DNA of 64,000 nt from an uncultured Alistipes sp. Its GTDB lineage: Bacteria > Bacteroidota > Bacteroidia > Bacteroidales > Rikenellaceae. Shown here piece after piece: positions 7,818 to 16,639 of this stretch. The notes below the pieces were generated by a model. That model saw only the letters and a program-made list of their open reading frames with translations, was not told the DNA's origin and did no database searches. The stretch is from the NCBI GenBank assembly GCA_900539755.1, contig UQDC01000010.1, forward strand, positions 28,052 to 92,051. The letters run 5' to 3'. The translations under genes and the position numbers were made by a program. Every line of letters begins with the position of its first letter. Position 1 is the stretch's first letter.

Positions 7818-9139
7818 ATGAAAACAGCACTTCTCACCCTCGCAGTGTCCATTTTATTGACACCTCTTTATGCTCAAGAAAAGATGACTCTGGAAGCATG
7901 TATGAAATATGCTATCAAACACTCGACAAGTGTGCAACAACAAGAGATTGCTCTTGAAGATGCACGGCAAAATTATATCGGTGCAGTAGCTTCAGCCATG
8001 CCCTCGATCAATGCATCCACTGGAGGCACCATGAATTACGGCCGTTCGATTGACCCGGAGACCAATACCTACACCACCACCTCAACCTTTAATAACTCGT
8101 ACAGCTTGTCGGGATCTTTGACCGTATTCAATGGTTTATCGACCATCAACACCATCAAAGCCACGAAGGTCATGCGAGCCATGGGTGTCGAAGAACTACA
8201 GCTGGCTCGCGACCAAATAGCCATGAACACCATGTCGGCCTATTTCGATGTCGTTTACTATTACGGCACCGTAGAGATTGCCCAAGAACAGTTAAGGACC
8301 AGCCAGTTGGAGTTGAAACAGGTGCAAGAACAATATGAACTCGACCTAAAAGCGCCAGCCGATGTAGCTGAAGTGGAGGCACAGGTGGCCAATTACGATT
8401 ATCTGCTTACAGAACAACAGAGCAACTTGGAGTTGGCTTTAATCGAGCTGCGAAAAGTGATGAACTACCCACAAGAAGAGCCTTTGGAAATTGATACCGA
8501 GGTAGACATAGAAGGGATGTTGATTACCGAAACTCTCGAAGAGGTCTTGAATTACGCATTGGTGTACAATCCGCAAATACGGTCCAAAGAGATGAACAGC
8601 CGTTACTACGAATTGAATTACGCGAGCACCAAAGGACGTTATCTCCCTTCGATCAGTCTCTCTGGAGGGTTCAGTACCAACTATTTTGTCAATGTAGACT
8701 CACCAGGCAATTACGCCAAATACTTTAATCAGTTGGGTAACAACCGTGGATATTATGTAGGCATGTCAATGTCGATTCCCATTTTTTCGGGCTTGAGCCG
8801 ACGGGTGGCAAAACATCGTGCAAAATTACAATATGATAATGCCATCCTTGCCCATACAGAACAACGTCGGACATTGGAAAGTGAAGTGGCCAAGACCTAT
8901 CAGGAGATGCAGAATTTTGGAAAGCAATATATAATGAGCCAAAAAAAGTACAGGCAAACGATCTGGCTTACCGCAGCGTGTCACAAAAATTTGCGGAGGG
9001 AATGGTTACAGCCATTGATTTACAGACCGCATCAAACAATCTGCTACAAGCTCGCTCCGATTTGCTTCATGCGCGGCTGCAATACATCATCAAATGTCGC
9101 ATGGTGGGCTATTACAATGGGATTCCGCTGATACGTTAA
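7818..9139 (+). CDS. TolC-family outer-membrane efflux protein, frameshifted near the 3' end
   Basis: Outer-membrane TolC-like duct, first gene of a tripartite efflux operon. A signal peptide (about residues 1-19, ending LYAQ) is followed by two OEP halves with long coiled-coil helices (QIAMNTMSAYFDVVYYY; AQEQLRTSQLELKQVQEQYE). The zero frame runs to 9131, but after the seven A at 8941-8947 it becomes unlike TolC. Reading in the -1 frame from 8948 restores a typical C-terminus (VQANDLAYRS, AIDLQTASNNLL, ending GIPLIR) with a stop at 9137-9139, giving about 440 aa. The break may be an assembly error, a real inactivating or phase-variable mutation, or programmed -1 slippage, because the site reads A AAA AAG in frame. 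The family call is firm; functional status is open. Confidence 0.85.
8942..8948 (+). other. Canonical -1 slippery heptamer at the tolC frame break
   Basis: A AAA AAG in the zero frame (codons CAA AAA AAG), the same heptamer used by E. coli dnaX. A -1 slip here gives exactly the frame that encodes the expected TolC C-terminus. Only a weak ccgca/tgcgg stem about 20 bases downstream was seen, farther than usual for a stimulator. Confidence 0.55.
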
Positions 9140-9238
9140 CAAACACCCATTACGACAGAAAACCGCAGCGAAAAAACTGTCCTTCAAACGGATTCCAACT
9201 AAAACAATAAAAATGTAAATACGAAAATACACTGTACC

Positions 9239-10498
9239 ATGGATATCAAACGAGAAAAAAAGACCGGATGGAAAGCAATTTTCCAAAAGAAATATTTGCC
9301 CTATCTGTTTGGCGCTGTATTTCTAATCTTTGTCGCCATACTGTTGTTGCGCAGCAATGCATCCGTACTGCGTGTCAGTGCCGATGTGGTGACCATTTCA
9401 AACGTAGAAAAGGGCGAATTCAACGACTACGTTCGCCTGACCAGTACAGCGCAACCGATCACCACCGTTCAACTCTCACCGCTGGAAACAGGCGTAGTTG
9501 AGCGGATCGTAGCCGAAGAGGGTACGAAAGTACGTCGGGGCGACGTAATTGTCGAGATGTCTAACAACTCTTTGAGCATGCAGATTCTGCAATCGGAAGC
9601 AGACCTGGCCGAAAAACAGAACATTCTGCGCAATACGTTGATCTCCATGGAGCAGGAACGTCTGACCTTGAAACAGGACAAACTACAACTCGACATTGAT
9701 GTCGATCGCAAATACCGGGCTTATATGCGCAATGAACGGCTCTACAAGAACAATTTGCTGGCCAAGGAGGATTGGATGCAGTCGAAAGAGGATTATGAAC
9801 TGGCCCTGAATCAACGGACGCTGAATGAGGAAAAACAATACCAGGATTCGCTTTTCCGCTCGAATCAGGTGGGCCAGATGGAAGAGAGTCTTCGTTCAAT
9901 GTCACTCAACATGCAGTTGATTCGGCAGCGTGTCGATAACCTGAAGATCAAAGCGCCTATTGATGGTGAGGTGGGTATGCTGAACGTTGTATTGGGGCAG
10001 TCTGTCGGAGAGGGCACCGCAATCGGACAGGTCAACGACCTTTCAGCCTACAAGGTGACGGCTCAAATCGATGAGCACTACATCGATCGGGTCACGATTG
10101 GACTGACGGCATCTTTCGAGCGACAAGACAACCTTTATGAGATGGTGCTGCGGAAGGTCTATCCGGAGGTACGTGAAGGACAATTCCGCGCCGACTTTGT
10201 CTTTTCGGGCGAGGTTCCGGAAAACATTCGCAGTGGGCAGACCTACTACCTGAACCTGCAACTCGGACAGCCGACCGAGGCCGTGATGATTCCACGAGGA
10301 TCGTTCTACCAGTTGACAGGGGGTTCCTGGATCTACGTTGTGAATGCGGAAGGGACCAAGGCGTTCCGTCGCAAGATTCGAATCGGTCGTCAAAATCCTC
10401 AATATTACGAGGTTCTCGAAGGACTTGATCCAGGCGAGAAGGTAATTACCTCATCGTACGACAATTTTGGAGAACACGACGTGCTGATGCTAAAATAA
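9239..10498 (+). CDS. HlyD/MacA-type periplasmic adaptor of ABC efflux
   Basis: 419-aa membrane-fusion protein. It has a basic N-terminus, one membrane anchor (about residues 20-38), a lipoyl half (VERIVAEEGTKVRRGDVIVEM), a long alpha-hairpin (about 110-235; AEKQNILRNTLISMEQERLTLKQ), the second lipoyl half (LKIKAPIDGEVGMLNVVLGQSV) and a beta-barrel/membrane-proximal region ending DPGEKVITSSYDNFGEHDVLML. It should bridge the FtsX-like permease and the TolC-like protein. It starts 99 bases after the tolC-like stop and 39 bases before the permease, in one operon. The substrate is unknown. Confidence 0.92.
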   Translation: MDIKREKKTGWKAIFQKKYLPYLFGAVFLIFVAILLLRSNASVLRVSADVVTISNVEKGEFNDYVRLTSTAQPITTVQLSPLETGVVERIVAEEGTKVRRGDVIVEMSNNSLSMQILQSEADLAEKQNILRNTLISMEQERLTLKQDKLQLDIDVDRKYRAYMRNERLYKNNLLAKEDWMQSKEDYELALNQRTLNEEKQYQDSLFRSNQVGQMEESLRSMSLNMQLIRQRVDNLKIKAPIDGEVGMLNVVLGQSVGEGTAIGQVNDLSAYKVTAQIDEHYIDRVTIGLTASFERQDNLYEMVLRKVYPEVREGQFRADFVFSGEVPENIRSGQTYYLNLQLGQPTEAVMIPRGSFYQLTGGSWIYVVNAEGTKAFRRKIRIGRQNPQYYEVLEGLDPGEKVITSSYDNFGEHDVLMLK

Positions 10499-10537
10499 AA
10501 TCCATTAAATTACTCTACCTAAACCCCGATTATTGCT

Positions 10538-12940
10538 ATGTTCCGAGATTTTCTCATGCTGCTGCGCCGTTATACGGCATCATCCATCCTAAATATTATC
10601 GGGATGGCGTTGGCCTTTGCATCGGCCTACCTGATTCTGGTCCAGGTCAATTTCGACATGTCCTACAATCGGAAAATCCCCAATGCTGAGAATATCTATC
10701 GATTGGAAAGAACGGTAGCCCAAGGGGGTAAATGGGGTGCCACTTGGAATCGCTATGACCCTAGTGAACTCTGTGCAGGAATTCCTGAAATCGAAGCGGT
10801 CACAACAATAAGCCCATACCAGAGCATAAATGACAACTCCTATACTATCAACCGTAACAACAGTGTTTATAATCTAACTATCCGAACAGCAACCAGCGAA
10901 CGGCAGGGATTGGATGTGTTCGGACTCATTCCCGTTGCCGGATCATTCGAGCAGTTTAGAGGACCTAACACAGCCATTGTTTCGGCCTCCTACGCCAAAC
11001 AACAGGGACTTTCGGTCGGAGATGTACTGCACTACATATCGCGAGCCAATTACTGGGGATTCAATCTTAGTGCTCCGATTACCATTGTAGCAATCTACCA
11101 GAATATTCCCTCTCCCAGTGATCTGTCACAGTGCAATATGTTCATCGGAATGCCGCCCAAAGAGCAGGCATCCCGTGACAATTGGCTCTATGACGCATTC
11201 GTACGGCTACAAGATGGAGCCTCCCCAGAAGCAGTAACCGCCAAGATCATCGCCCAACTACGCAATAGATATACTAAAAGCGGCATGTCACCTGAGGAGA
11301 TCGAGCTCAGTCTGAAAGAATTGACCCCGCGCCTACACAATCTGAAAGATCTCTATTTCCACAGCAGTAATGTTTTATCATCAGCAAAACAAGGAAACCT
11401 GGCTACCACCTACACCCTCTTGGGTGTTGCTATCCTGATTATTGTCATTGCCGGCATCAACTTCTTCAACTTCTTCCTGGCATTGGTTCCCTCGAGAATT
11501 CGGGCCATCAATACCCGCAAAGTGTTCGGAGGTTCTAACCAGCGCCTACGTATAGGTGTCGTTGCCGAAACGCTCGGCCTAGTCATCCTTGCCCTGCTGA
11601 TCGGAGCCGTGTTAGTCCTGTTCTTTGCAGACTCTCCCCTCTCCGGCTACATCACAACAGACATTGTATCCGCAGACAACCTGATCCTAACCATAACTTT
11701 AATCGGCATCGCCTTAATCCTCGGAGTCATCATCAGTCTCTACCCGGCCTATTACATCACCTCTTTCCCCCCTGCCTTAGTTACCAAAGGGGATTTCCAA
11801 GCCTCGGCATCGGGAGTGCTTTTACGCAACATCCTGATCGGAATTCAATTTGTCATCTCGACCGTGCTGATTATTGTGGCCATGTTTATCAATCTGCAAA
11901 ACAGCTACATGATGAACTACGACATGGGATTCAATAAAGACGAGATACTCTCGGTGCAAATAAGCCCCATCACAAGCCTGGCTCAGATCGATGCCTATAC
12001 GGCCAAGTTCAAACAAAACCCGATGGTCGTCGACGTAACCTTTTCCGACGGAGATATTGTCACCCCACAAAAATCCACTTGGTCATACCCATATAAAGAT
12101 CAAAGGATCAGTCATACGATGTACCGCGTATCAGGTAATTTTCTGAGAGTCATGGGTATCGATATTGTTGAAGGACGAGATTTCACCAAAGATGACGAGA
12201 AACGCACCTGCGTGTTTATCTTCAACGAAGAGGCCAAACGACAATTCGGATTGAAGCTCGAAGAAATCATGCACAACAGTCCCGTAACAGGAGCCGCATT
12301 AATCGGTTTCTGCAAGGATTTCCATTTTAAACCACTACAATACAAAATTGAACCATTTGCATTTTGTGTTTGCGGTTCCACTCACTTTAATTCCCTAACT
12401 CATGCATACATCCGTGTAGCCGCCGGCACCAACTACCGGGAGGCAATGGATTATATCCATACAACGGTGCATGAGCTCGATCCTTCACTCAACAAGGATA
12501 TGATCCAGGTCAAAATGTTCGATGAGGAGTTGGGAGCATACTACGAATCGGAAGAGCGACTCGCCAAGCTAATCACCATCTTTACCCTCCTTTCAGTGAT
12601 TATCTCAATTATGGGGGTATTCGGGTTGGTACTGTTCGAGACCCAATACCGTCGTAAGGAGATCGGTATCCGTCGGGTAAATGGAGCCTCCGTGCAGTCG
12701 ATCCTCAAAATGTTCAACCTGCAATTCTTGCGCATCACGCTCATTTGTGCAGCAGTAGCTATTCCAATCAGCTACTACTTCGTCAATCGTTGGCTGACCG
12801 GATTCACGGCCCGCATGCCAATGTCCTGGTGGATATTTGCCCTGGCTGTGGTGATCATCTGCCTGATCGTTATCGCAACCGTAACGGCCCGCAGCTGGAA
12901 AGCTGCCAACGAAAACCCGATCAACTCGATCCAACACTAA
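10538..12940 (+). CDS. FtsX/MacB-type ABC transporter permease
   Basis: 800-aa permease of the MacB/FtsX superfamily in the duplicated Bacteroidota form. An N-terminal membrane helix (SSILNIIGMALAFASAYLILVQ) is followed by a large periplasmic MacB-PCD-like domain. Then come three helices from about residue 290 (TYTLLGVAILIIVIAGINFF), a second helix (VLLRNILIGIQFVISTVLIIVAM, about 427-450) with a second periplasmic domain, and three final helices beginning LAKLITIFTLLSVIISIMGVFGLV with the FtsX signature ETQYRRKEIGIRRVNGAS. It uses the ATPase encoded next (13057-13743). Such pumps move peptides, lipids or drugs from the periplasmic face through TolC. Confidence 0.92.
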   Translation: MFRDFLMLLRRYTASSILNIIGMALAFASAYLILVQVNFDMSYNRKIPNAENIYRLERTVAQGGKWGATWNRYDPSELCAGIPEIEAVTTISPYQSINDNSYTINRNNSVYNLTIRTATSERQGLDVFGLIPVAGSFEQFRGPNTAIVSASYAKQQGLSVGDVLHYISRANYWGFNLSAPITIVAIYQNIPSPSDLSQCNMFIGMPPKEQASRDNWLYDAFVRLQDGASPEAVTAKIIAQLRNRYTKSGMSPEEIELSLKELTPRLHNLKDLYFHSSNVLSSAKQGNLATTYTLLGVAILIIVIAGINFFNFFLALVPSRIRAINTRKVFGGSNQRLRIGVVAETLGLVILALLIGAVLVLFFADSPLSGYITTDIVSADNLILTITLIGIALILGVIISLYPAYYITSFPPALVTKGDFQASASGVLLRNILIGIQFVISTVLIIVAMFINLQNSYMMNYDMGFNKDEILSVQISPITSLAQIDAYTAKFKQNPMVVDVTFSDGDIVTPQKSTWSYPYKDQRISHTMYRVSGNFLRVMGIDIVEGRDFTKDDEKRTCVFIFNEEAKRQFGLKLEEIMHNSPVTGAALIGFCKDFHFKPLQYKIEPFAFCVCGSTHFNSLTHAYIRVAAGTNYREAMDYIHTTVHELDPSLNKDMIQVKMFDEELGAYYESEERLAKLITIFTLLSVIISIMGVFGLVLFETQYRRKEIGIRRVNGASVQSILKMFNLQFLRITLICAAVAIPISYYFVNRWLTGFTARMPMSWWIFALAVVIICLIVIATVTARSWKAANENPINSIQH

Positions 12941-13056
12941 CACAATATTAACTGACAAAAACTCTATACACTGTCAACAATTCTTTCCAGTCTGCCTTGT
13001 ATTCCTGAAAATAGGATAAAAATCAAAAAATACTAACACAATAAAACCTTACTACT

Positions 13057-13743
13057 ATGCCGATGTTAAAAGTTGAAGAGCTCAAAAAAAGTTTCTTAAC
13101 CGAAGAGATTGAAACCATCGCCTTAGACGGCGTGTCTTTTGAAGTAGAAGAGGGTGAATTTGTTGCTGTGATGGGGCCATCCGGATGTGGCAAATCTACC
13201 CTGCTTAACATCCTCGGTCTGCTGGACAATCCAACCGGCGGCAAATATTATCTATTGGATCGGGAGGTCGGCAATCTGCGTGAACGGGATCGGACAAAAT
13301 TCCGTCGAGGGCATATCGGGTTCGTGTTCCAGTCGTTCAACCTGATTGACGAACTCAACGTATTTGAGAATGTGGAGTTGCCGTTGATCTATCTCGATGT
13401 CAAACCTTCGGAGCGCAAAAAACGGGTCAATGCCATTTTGAAACGTATGGATATTGCTCATCGTGCTGCCCATTTTCCACAGCAACTCTCCGGAGGACAA
13501 CAGCAGCGTGTAGCCATTGCTCGAGCCTTGGTTTCCAATCCCAAATTGATCCTGGCCGACGAGCCCACCGGTAACCTCGATTCGAAAAACGGACAGGAGG
13601 TTATGAATCTGCTTCAGGAGCTCAATCGTGAAGGGACAACCGTCATCATGGTCACCCACTCTCAACACGATGCAGGCTTTGCAGGACGCACGCTCGGTCT
13701 TTTCGACGGAAAGTTGGTAACCGACGTAACCAAACGCCTTTAA
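13057..13743 (+). CDS. LolD/MacB-type ABC transporter ATP-binding protein
   Basis: 228-aa nucleotide-binding subunit. Walker A GPSGCGKS at residues 40-47, signature LSGGQQQR from 144, Walker B LILADE at 164-169 followed by PTGNLD (the D-loop form typical of the LolD/MacB/FtsE group), and the switch His in MVTHSQHD. It partners the upstream FtsX-like permease. ATG codons at 13057 and 13063 are both possible starts. It is the last gene of the four-gene efflux operon; a palindromic terminator follows. Confidence 0.94.
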   Translation: MPMLKVEELKKSFLTEEIETIALDGVSFEVEEGEFVAVMGPSGCGKSTLLNILGLLDNPTGGKYYLLDREVGNLRERDRTKFRRGHIGFVFQSFNLIDELNVFENVELPLIYLDVKPSERKKRVNAILKRMDIAHRAAHFPQQLSGGQQQRVAIARALVSNPKLILADEPTGNLDSKNGQEVMNLLQELNREGTTVIMVTHSQHDAGFAGRTLGLFDGKLVTDVTKRL

Positions 13744-13830
13744 ACATAGCGGCCCAACTTAAGTTTGCAAAATAAAATGCATCTAAAGACCCTCCCAACT
13801 TAATTTTTCATAATACACTATTGATTGGGA

Positions 13831-13862
13831 AGCCGTCCGATCTAGATCGGACGGCTTTTTAT
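13831..13862 (+). terminator. Rho-independent terminator of the efflux operon
   Basis: A perfect 26-base inverted repeat (13831-13856) is followed by TTTTTATT. It lies about 90 bases after the ATPase stop. The 348 bases from 13744 to 14091 hold otherwise only the promoter of the next gene. Confidence 0.88.
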
Positions 13863-13975
13863 TGTTGCACTATCACACACAAAATTGGTTCTCCTACTTG
13901 CTACCCATCAGCGACCATGTGCTTTGTTCCTGTATTGAGCCACGGAGAAAAATCTCAAAACATTTACAACAGTCT

Positions 13976-14005
13976 TTTGGCATACTCGAAAAAACATTAA
14001 TTTTG
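13976..14005 (+). promoter_or_regulatory. Bacteroidetes-type promoter of the acyltransferase-3 gene
   Basis: -33 TTTG at 13976-13979 and -7 TAATTTTG at 13998-14005, spacing 18. It overlaps the 5' part of the longest reading frame (14008), which supports the downstream start at 14092. Confidence 0.7.
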
Positions 14006-14091
14006 TTATGATTGTCACGGCTCTTGAGCCGACAACAGCAATTCCCAATCATGTAACCCACCGCAACATCTCTTCTCGGCCCCAAAACATC

Positions 14092-15192
14092 ATGGAAAAT
14101 AGTCGTATTGTCTTTTTGGATTATCTGCGCGTGATCGCCTGCCTGATGGTGATTATCGTACACTGTGTCGAACCTTTTTATTTGGGAGGCGAAGGCACGC
14201 TGATCCAAAACTGGAACGACGGATTCTGGTGTACCGTCATTGATTCTGCACTGCGGGCAGCCGTTCCCCTGTTCGTGATGGCCTCCAGCTACCTGCAATT
14301 CCCCGTGAAATACGATACCTTAACCTTCTTCAAAAAGAGACTGGTACGCGTTGGCATTCCCTTTGTAATCTTCTCGCTGCTCTATACCCTCATTCCACTA
14401 TATGGTACAGATGGTTTTCAACCGACGCTCAACGTACAGCGTGTTTTGCTCAATTTTGTCGGTTCGGCCGGTCATCTTTGGTTTATATACATGCTGTTGG
14501 GGCTTTATCTGCTGATGCCAATGCTCTCCCCATGGATCGACAAAATTTCTAAAAAAGAAGAACAGCTCTTTCTGATTCTTTGGGGATTCACTACAACTAT
14601 TCCGTTTTTCCGACTGCTGGCTCAATCACTGTTCGATCTTCCCGAGGTATGGGGTGAAGCCAGCTGGAATGAGTTCGGAACCTTCTATTATGTCAGCGGT
14701 TTTGTGGGATATATGGTGCTGGGACACTATTTCCGCAAACACGTAGGCACATTGAGTTGGAAGAAAACCTTAACCTGGGCTGTAACGTTATGGATTGCCG
14801 GTTATGCAATCGCTGCCGGTGGATTTTGGCAAGCAATGCCCAAGGCATTTCCTGTGTCCGACAAAATCGACCTGGCGGTTCGCATGGAGACCACATGGGG
14901 CTTTTGCAGCACCGGCGTCATGCTGACAACGGTCGCCTACTTCCTCGTGATCCGCAAAATTACAGCGACAGGATGGTTCTACCGTCGGTTTATTCTACCG
15001 ATCTCAAAACTCAGTTACGGTATGTACCTGATGCACATTTTTATTCTGGTACCGGCATTTGCCTGGGTAACTTCTTGGAGGATCGGGACTCCAGCGACCA
15101 TTTTCGTATCGGCTCTTCTGACTTTCCTGTTCTGTGCCGGCATAGCACGGCTGATCTCTTTCTTGCCGAAAAGCAAATATCTGATCGGCTAA
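14092..15192 (+). CDS. Acyltransferase-3 family integral membrane protein
   Basis: 366-aa multi-helix membrane protein of the acyltransferase-3 (OafA/YrhL-like, PF01757) family. It opens with the typical RIVFLDYLRVIACLMVIIVH motif, whose His is the likely catalytic one, and has about ten hydrophobic helices, including LWFIYMLLGLYLLMPML, and the LSYGMYLMHIFIL motif near the C-terminus. Such enzymes O-acylate sugars of surface polysaccharides or other extracytoplasmic acceptors. The start was set at 14092 because the promoter at 13976-14005 lies only 3 bases before the longer frame and because family members start at this motif. It stands alone, so the substrate cannot be inferred. Confidence 0.88.
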   Translation: MENSRIVFLDYLRVIACLMVIIVHCVEPFYLGGEGTLIQNWNDGFWCTVIDSALRAAVPLFVMASSYLQFPVKYDTLTFFKKRLVRVGIPFVIFSLLYTLIPLYGTDGFQPTLNVQRVLLNFVGSAGHLWFIYMLLGLYLLMPMLSPWIDKISKKEEQLFLILWGFTTTIPFFRLLAQSLFDLPEVWGEASWNEFGTFYYVSGFVGYMVLGHYFRKHVGTLSWKKTLTWAVTLWIAGYAIAAGGFWQAMPKAFPVSDKIDLAVRMETTWGFCSTGVMLTTVAYFLVIRKITATGWFYRRFILPISKLSYGMYLMHIFILVPAFAWVTSWRIGTPATIFVSALLTFLFCAGIARLISFLPKSKYLIG

Positions 15193-15253
15193 CCATTTTT
15201 TCATTTCACATCAGTTTGCACATCTATCCAACCGATCCACCTGACCGTCCCCT

Positions 15254-15290
15254 AATAAAAACGCTGCCTCGTGGCGTAACGAGACAGCGT
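15254..15290 (-). terminator. Hairpin terminator of the 15318-16049 gene
   Basis: An 11-base stem with one mismatch (15261-15271 with 15280-15290), followed on the minus strand by TTTTTATTA. It lies 28 bases after the stop of the minus-strand gene and could also end the acyltransferase transcript. Confidence 0.65.
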
Positions 15291-15317
15291 AAAGGTAAGG
15301 TGACAACCGTAAATCTT

Positions 15318-16049
15318 CTACCGCAAATTCGGGAAGGGCAACCGATAAGTGACGGAAAACTTTCTACCATTGATCTCGACAGCTCTTCGATACGACAACG
15401 ACGAGAGCAATTTTAACAAGTTGTCGAATTCAGACTTGGGAATAAAGACGCTGTAAAGATTTGGGTTTATGGATACGGTCGTTTTATCGTTCAGGTCCGG
15501 CCACCCTTCCGGCCAAGCCACAGGCTTTTCAGCCGAATGGTCGAAACGTGTCAGCATCACCTCCACCGTATCCGGCAACCATTTTTCGGCCTGCTCGTTC
15601 CGGTAGTTCACCAGTTGGTCGTAAACCGACAAGAAGGCTTCTGGCGTACGAGCTCTACTCGTTTCATCCTGCTGGAGATCGCCATACACCGTCTTCATCC
15701 GTACGGTATCCGAGACCAACATCAGATAATTGGTCGGCATATCGGTCGCTTGCGAAGCAGCTATATAATCCGGTAGGTCAAGCAGCTCCTGCGATATCTG
15801 CAATTGATTCCACAACGCGTCCAGCTGGGTCGAATCCAACTTCACGGTAAAATAGCCGTCCGGATTTTTATAAATTACATCTCCCCGTTCATAAATGGCG
15901 ATTGTGGGAACATCCGAGCCAATCACCATCAGCCAGGGGTCTGTCACGGTCAGTACGACGTAGGGAACGCCGTACTCATCTTGCCAATGTCTCGCGAGGG
16001 CATAATTTGCCACGAGCATGACAACCAACAACATCACGATCTTTTTCAT
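15318..16049 (-). CDS. Predicted secreted protein, unknown family
   Basis: 243-aa protein with a clear Sec signal peptide (MKKIVMLLVVMLVANYALA, cleavage after residue 19 or so). The mature part is mixed and acidic, with many aromatic residues. No Cys occurs in the mature N-terminal half, there is no membrane helix after the signal, and no catalytic motif could be recognised. It is not obviously linked to its neighbours: it converges with the acyltransferase gene and lies upstream of tRNA-Lys. The reading frame is supported by its length, the signal peptide and the terminator downstream. Confidence 0.75.
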   Translation of the reverse strand: MKKIVMLLVVMLVANYALARHWQDEYGVPYVVLTVTDPWLMVIGSDVPTIAIYERGDVIYKNPDGYFTVKLDSTQLDALWNQLQISQELLDLPDYIAASQATDMPTNYLMLVSDTVRMKTVYGDLQQDETSRARTPEAFLSVYDQLVNYRNEQAEKWLPDTVEVMLTRFDHSAEKPVAWPEGWPDLNDKTTVSINPNLYSVFIPKSEFDNLLKLLSSLSYRRAVEINGRKFSVTYRLPFPNLR

Positions 16050-16309
16050 AGCAACCGTTTTAACAAGGTTCGACCTGCATAAGGTACAAAAAACAGGACA
16101 GAATCACAACTACATGACAGTCCAAATGGCCTTTTTTCAAGAGAGTTGGCCTCTCAACCGAGCAATTGTTTGTTTACAAGACAGCACGTTGAACTGGAAA
16201 ACGAGAAAAAACTATGCAAAAAAACGGGAGGAAAAGAAGCGGTAAACCTGAAGAGGAACCGATCAAAGCTTTTCAAAGACGAATGTTTCACCGAACGTCT
16301 GGAAACTTA
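16050..16309. other. Non-coding stretch upstream of the secreted-protein gene
   Basis: Short frames here have no family features. The remaining 330 bases up to 16640 hold tRNA-Lys, its terminator and promoter, and an AT-rich leader with a -7-like TAATTTTA at 16577-16584 (one mismatch) in front of the DUF4886 gene. Confidence 0.5.
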
Positions 16310-16354
16310 TCAAAAACAAAAAGCTCTGACAATCAGATTGATTATCAGAGCTTT
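16310..16354 (-). terminator. Terminator after tRNA-Lys
   Basis: A 10-bp stem (16320-16329 with 16345-16354), followed on the minus strand by TTTTTGTTTTT-like sequence, immediately after the tRNA 3' end. Confidence 0.85.
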
Positions 16355-16359
16355 ATCCG

Positions 16360-16432
16360 TGATCCGTCTGGGGCTCGAACCCAGGACCCCAACATTAAAA
16401 GTGTTGTGCTCTACCAGCTGAGCTAACGAATC
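16360..16432 (-). tRNA. tRNA-Lys (anticodon UUU)
   Basis: 73-nt cloverleaf on the minus strand. The 7-bp acceptor stem GATTCGT/ACGGATC includes one T-G pair, with discriminator A. The D-arm has AGCTCAGCTGGTAGAGC, and the anticodon stem CAACA/TGTTG holds the loop CTTTTAA (anticodon TTT). The T-arm contains GGTTCGAGCC. The 3' CCA is not encoded. It has its own promoter and terminator and is transcribed alone. Confidence 0.97.
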
Positions 16433-16447
16433 TCCGTTTTCGTGGTG

Positions 16448-16478
16448 CAAAGATAAACAGTTTTTTATTTATCCCAAA
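16448..16478 (-). promoter_or_regulatory. Promoter of tRNA-Lys
   Basis: Minus-strand -7 TATCTTTG (16448-16455) and -33 TTTG (16475-16478), spacing 19; the -7 box lies 15 bases before the mature tRNA 5' end. It is one of the clearest examples of the Bacteroidetes sigma consensus in the window. Confidence 0.85.
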
Positions 16479-16639
16479 AAAAATCGTACAGTTTCCCAAT
16501 ATTTATTACACTTTCTTTTCAAATGACCGTTTAGAATGCGTTCAAACGCAGATTTGCACCCCATTTTTTTTATATATAATTTTATAAAGTTTTAACGAAC
16601 CGTTCAAAACATATTACTTAAGCCCAAACATAATCTAAC

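Noticed and set aside
8948..9139. Programmed frameshifting in tolC as a firm claim
   Set aside because: The heptamer fits, but no strong stimulatory hairpin at the usual distance or upstream Shine-Dalgarno-like stimulator was found; sequencing error or mutation is equally possible.
16146..16426. Short plus-strand frames overlapping tRNA-Lys
   Set aside because: They run through the tRNA and its terminator on the opposite strand and have no coding features.
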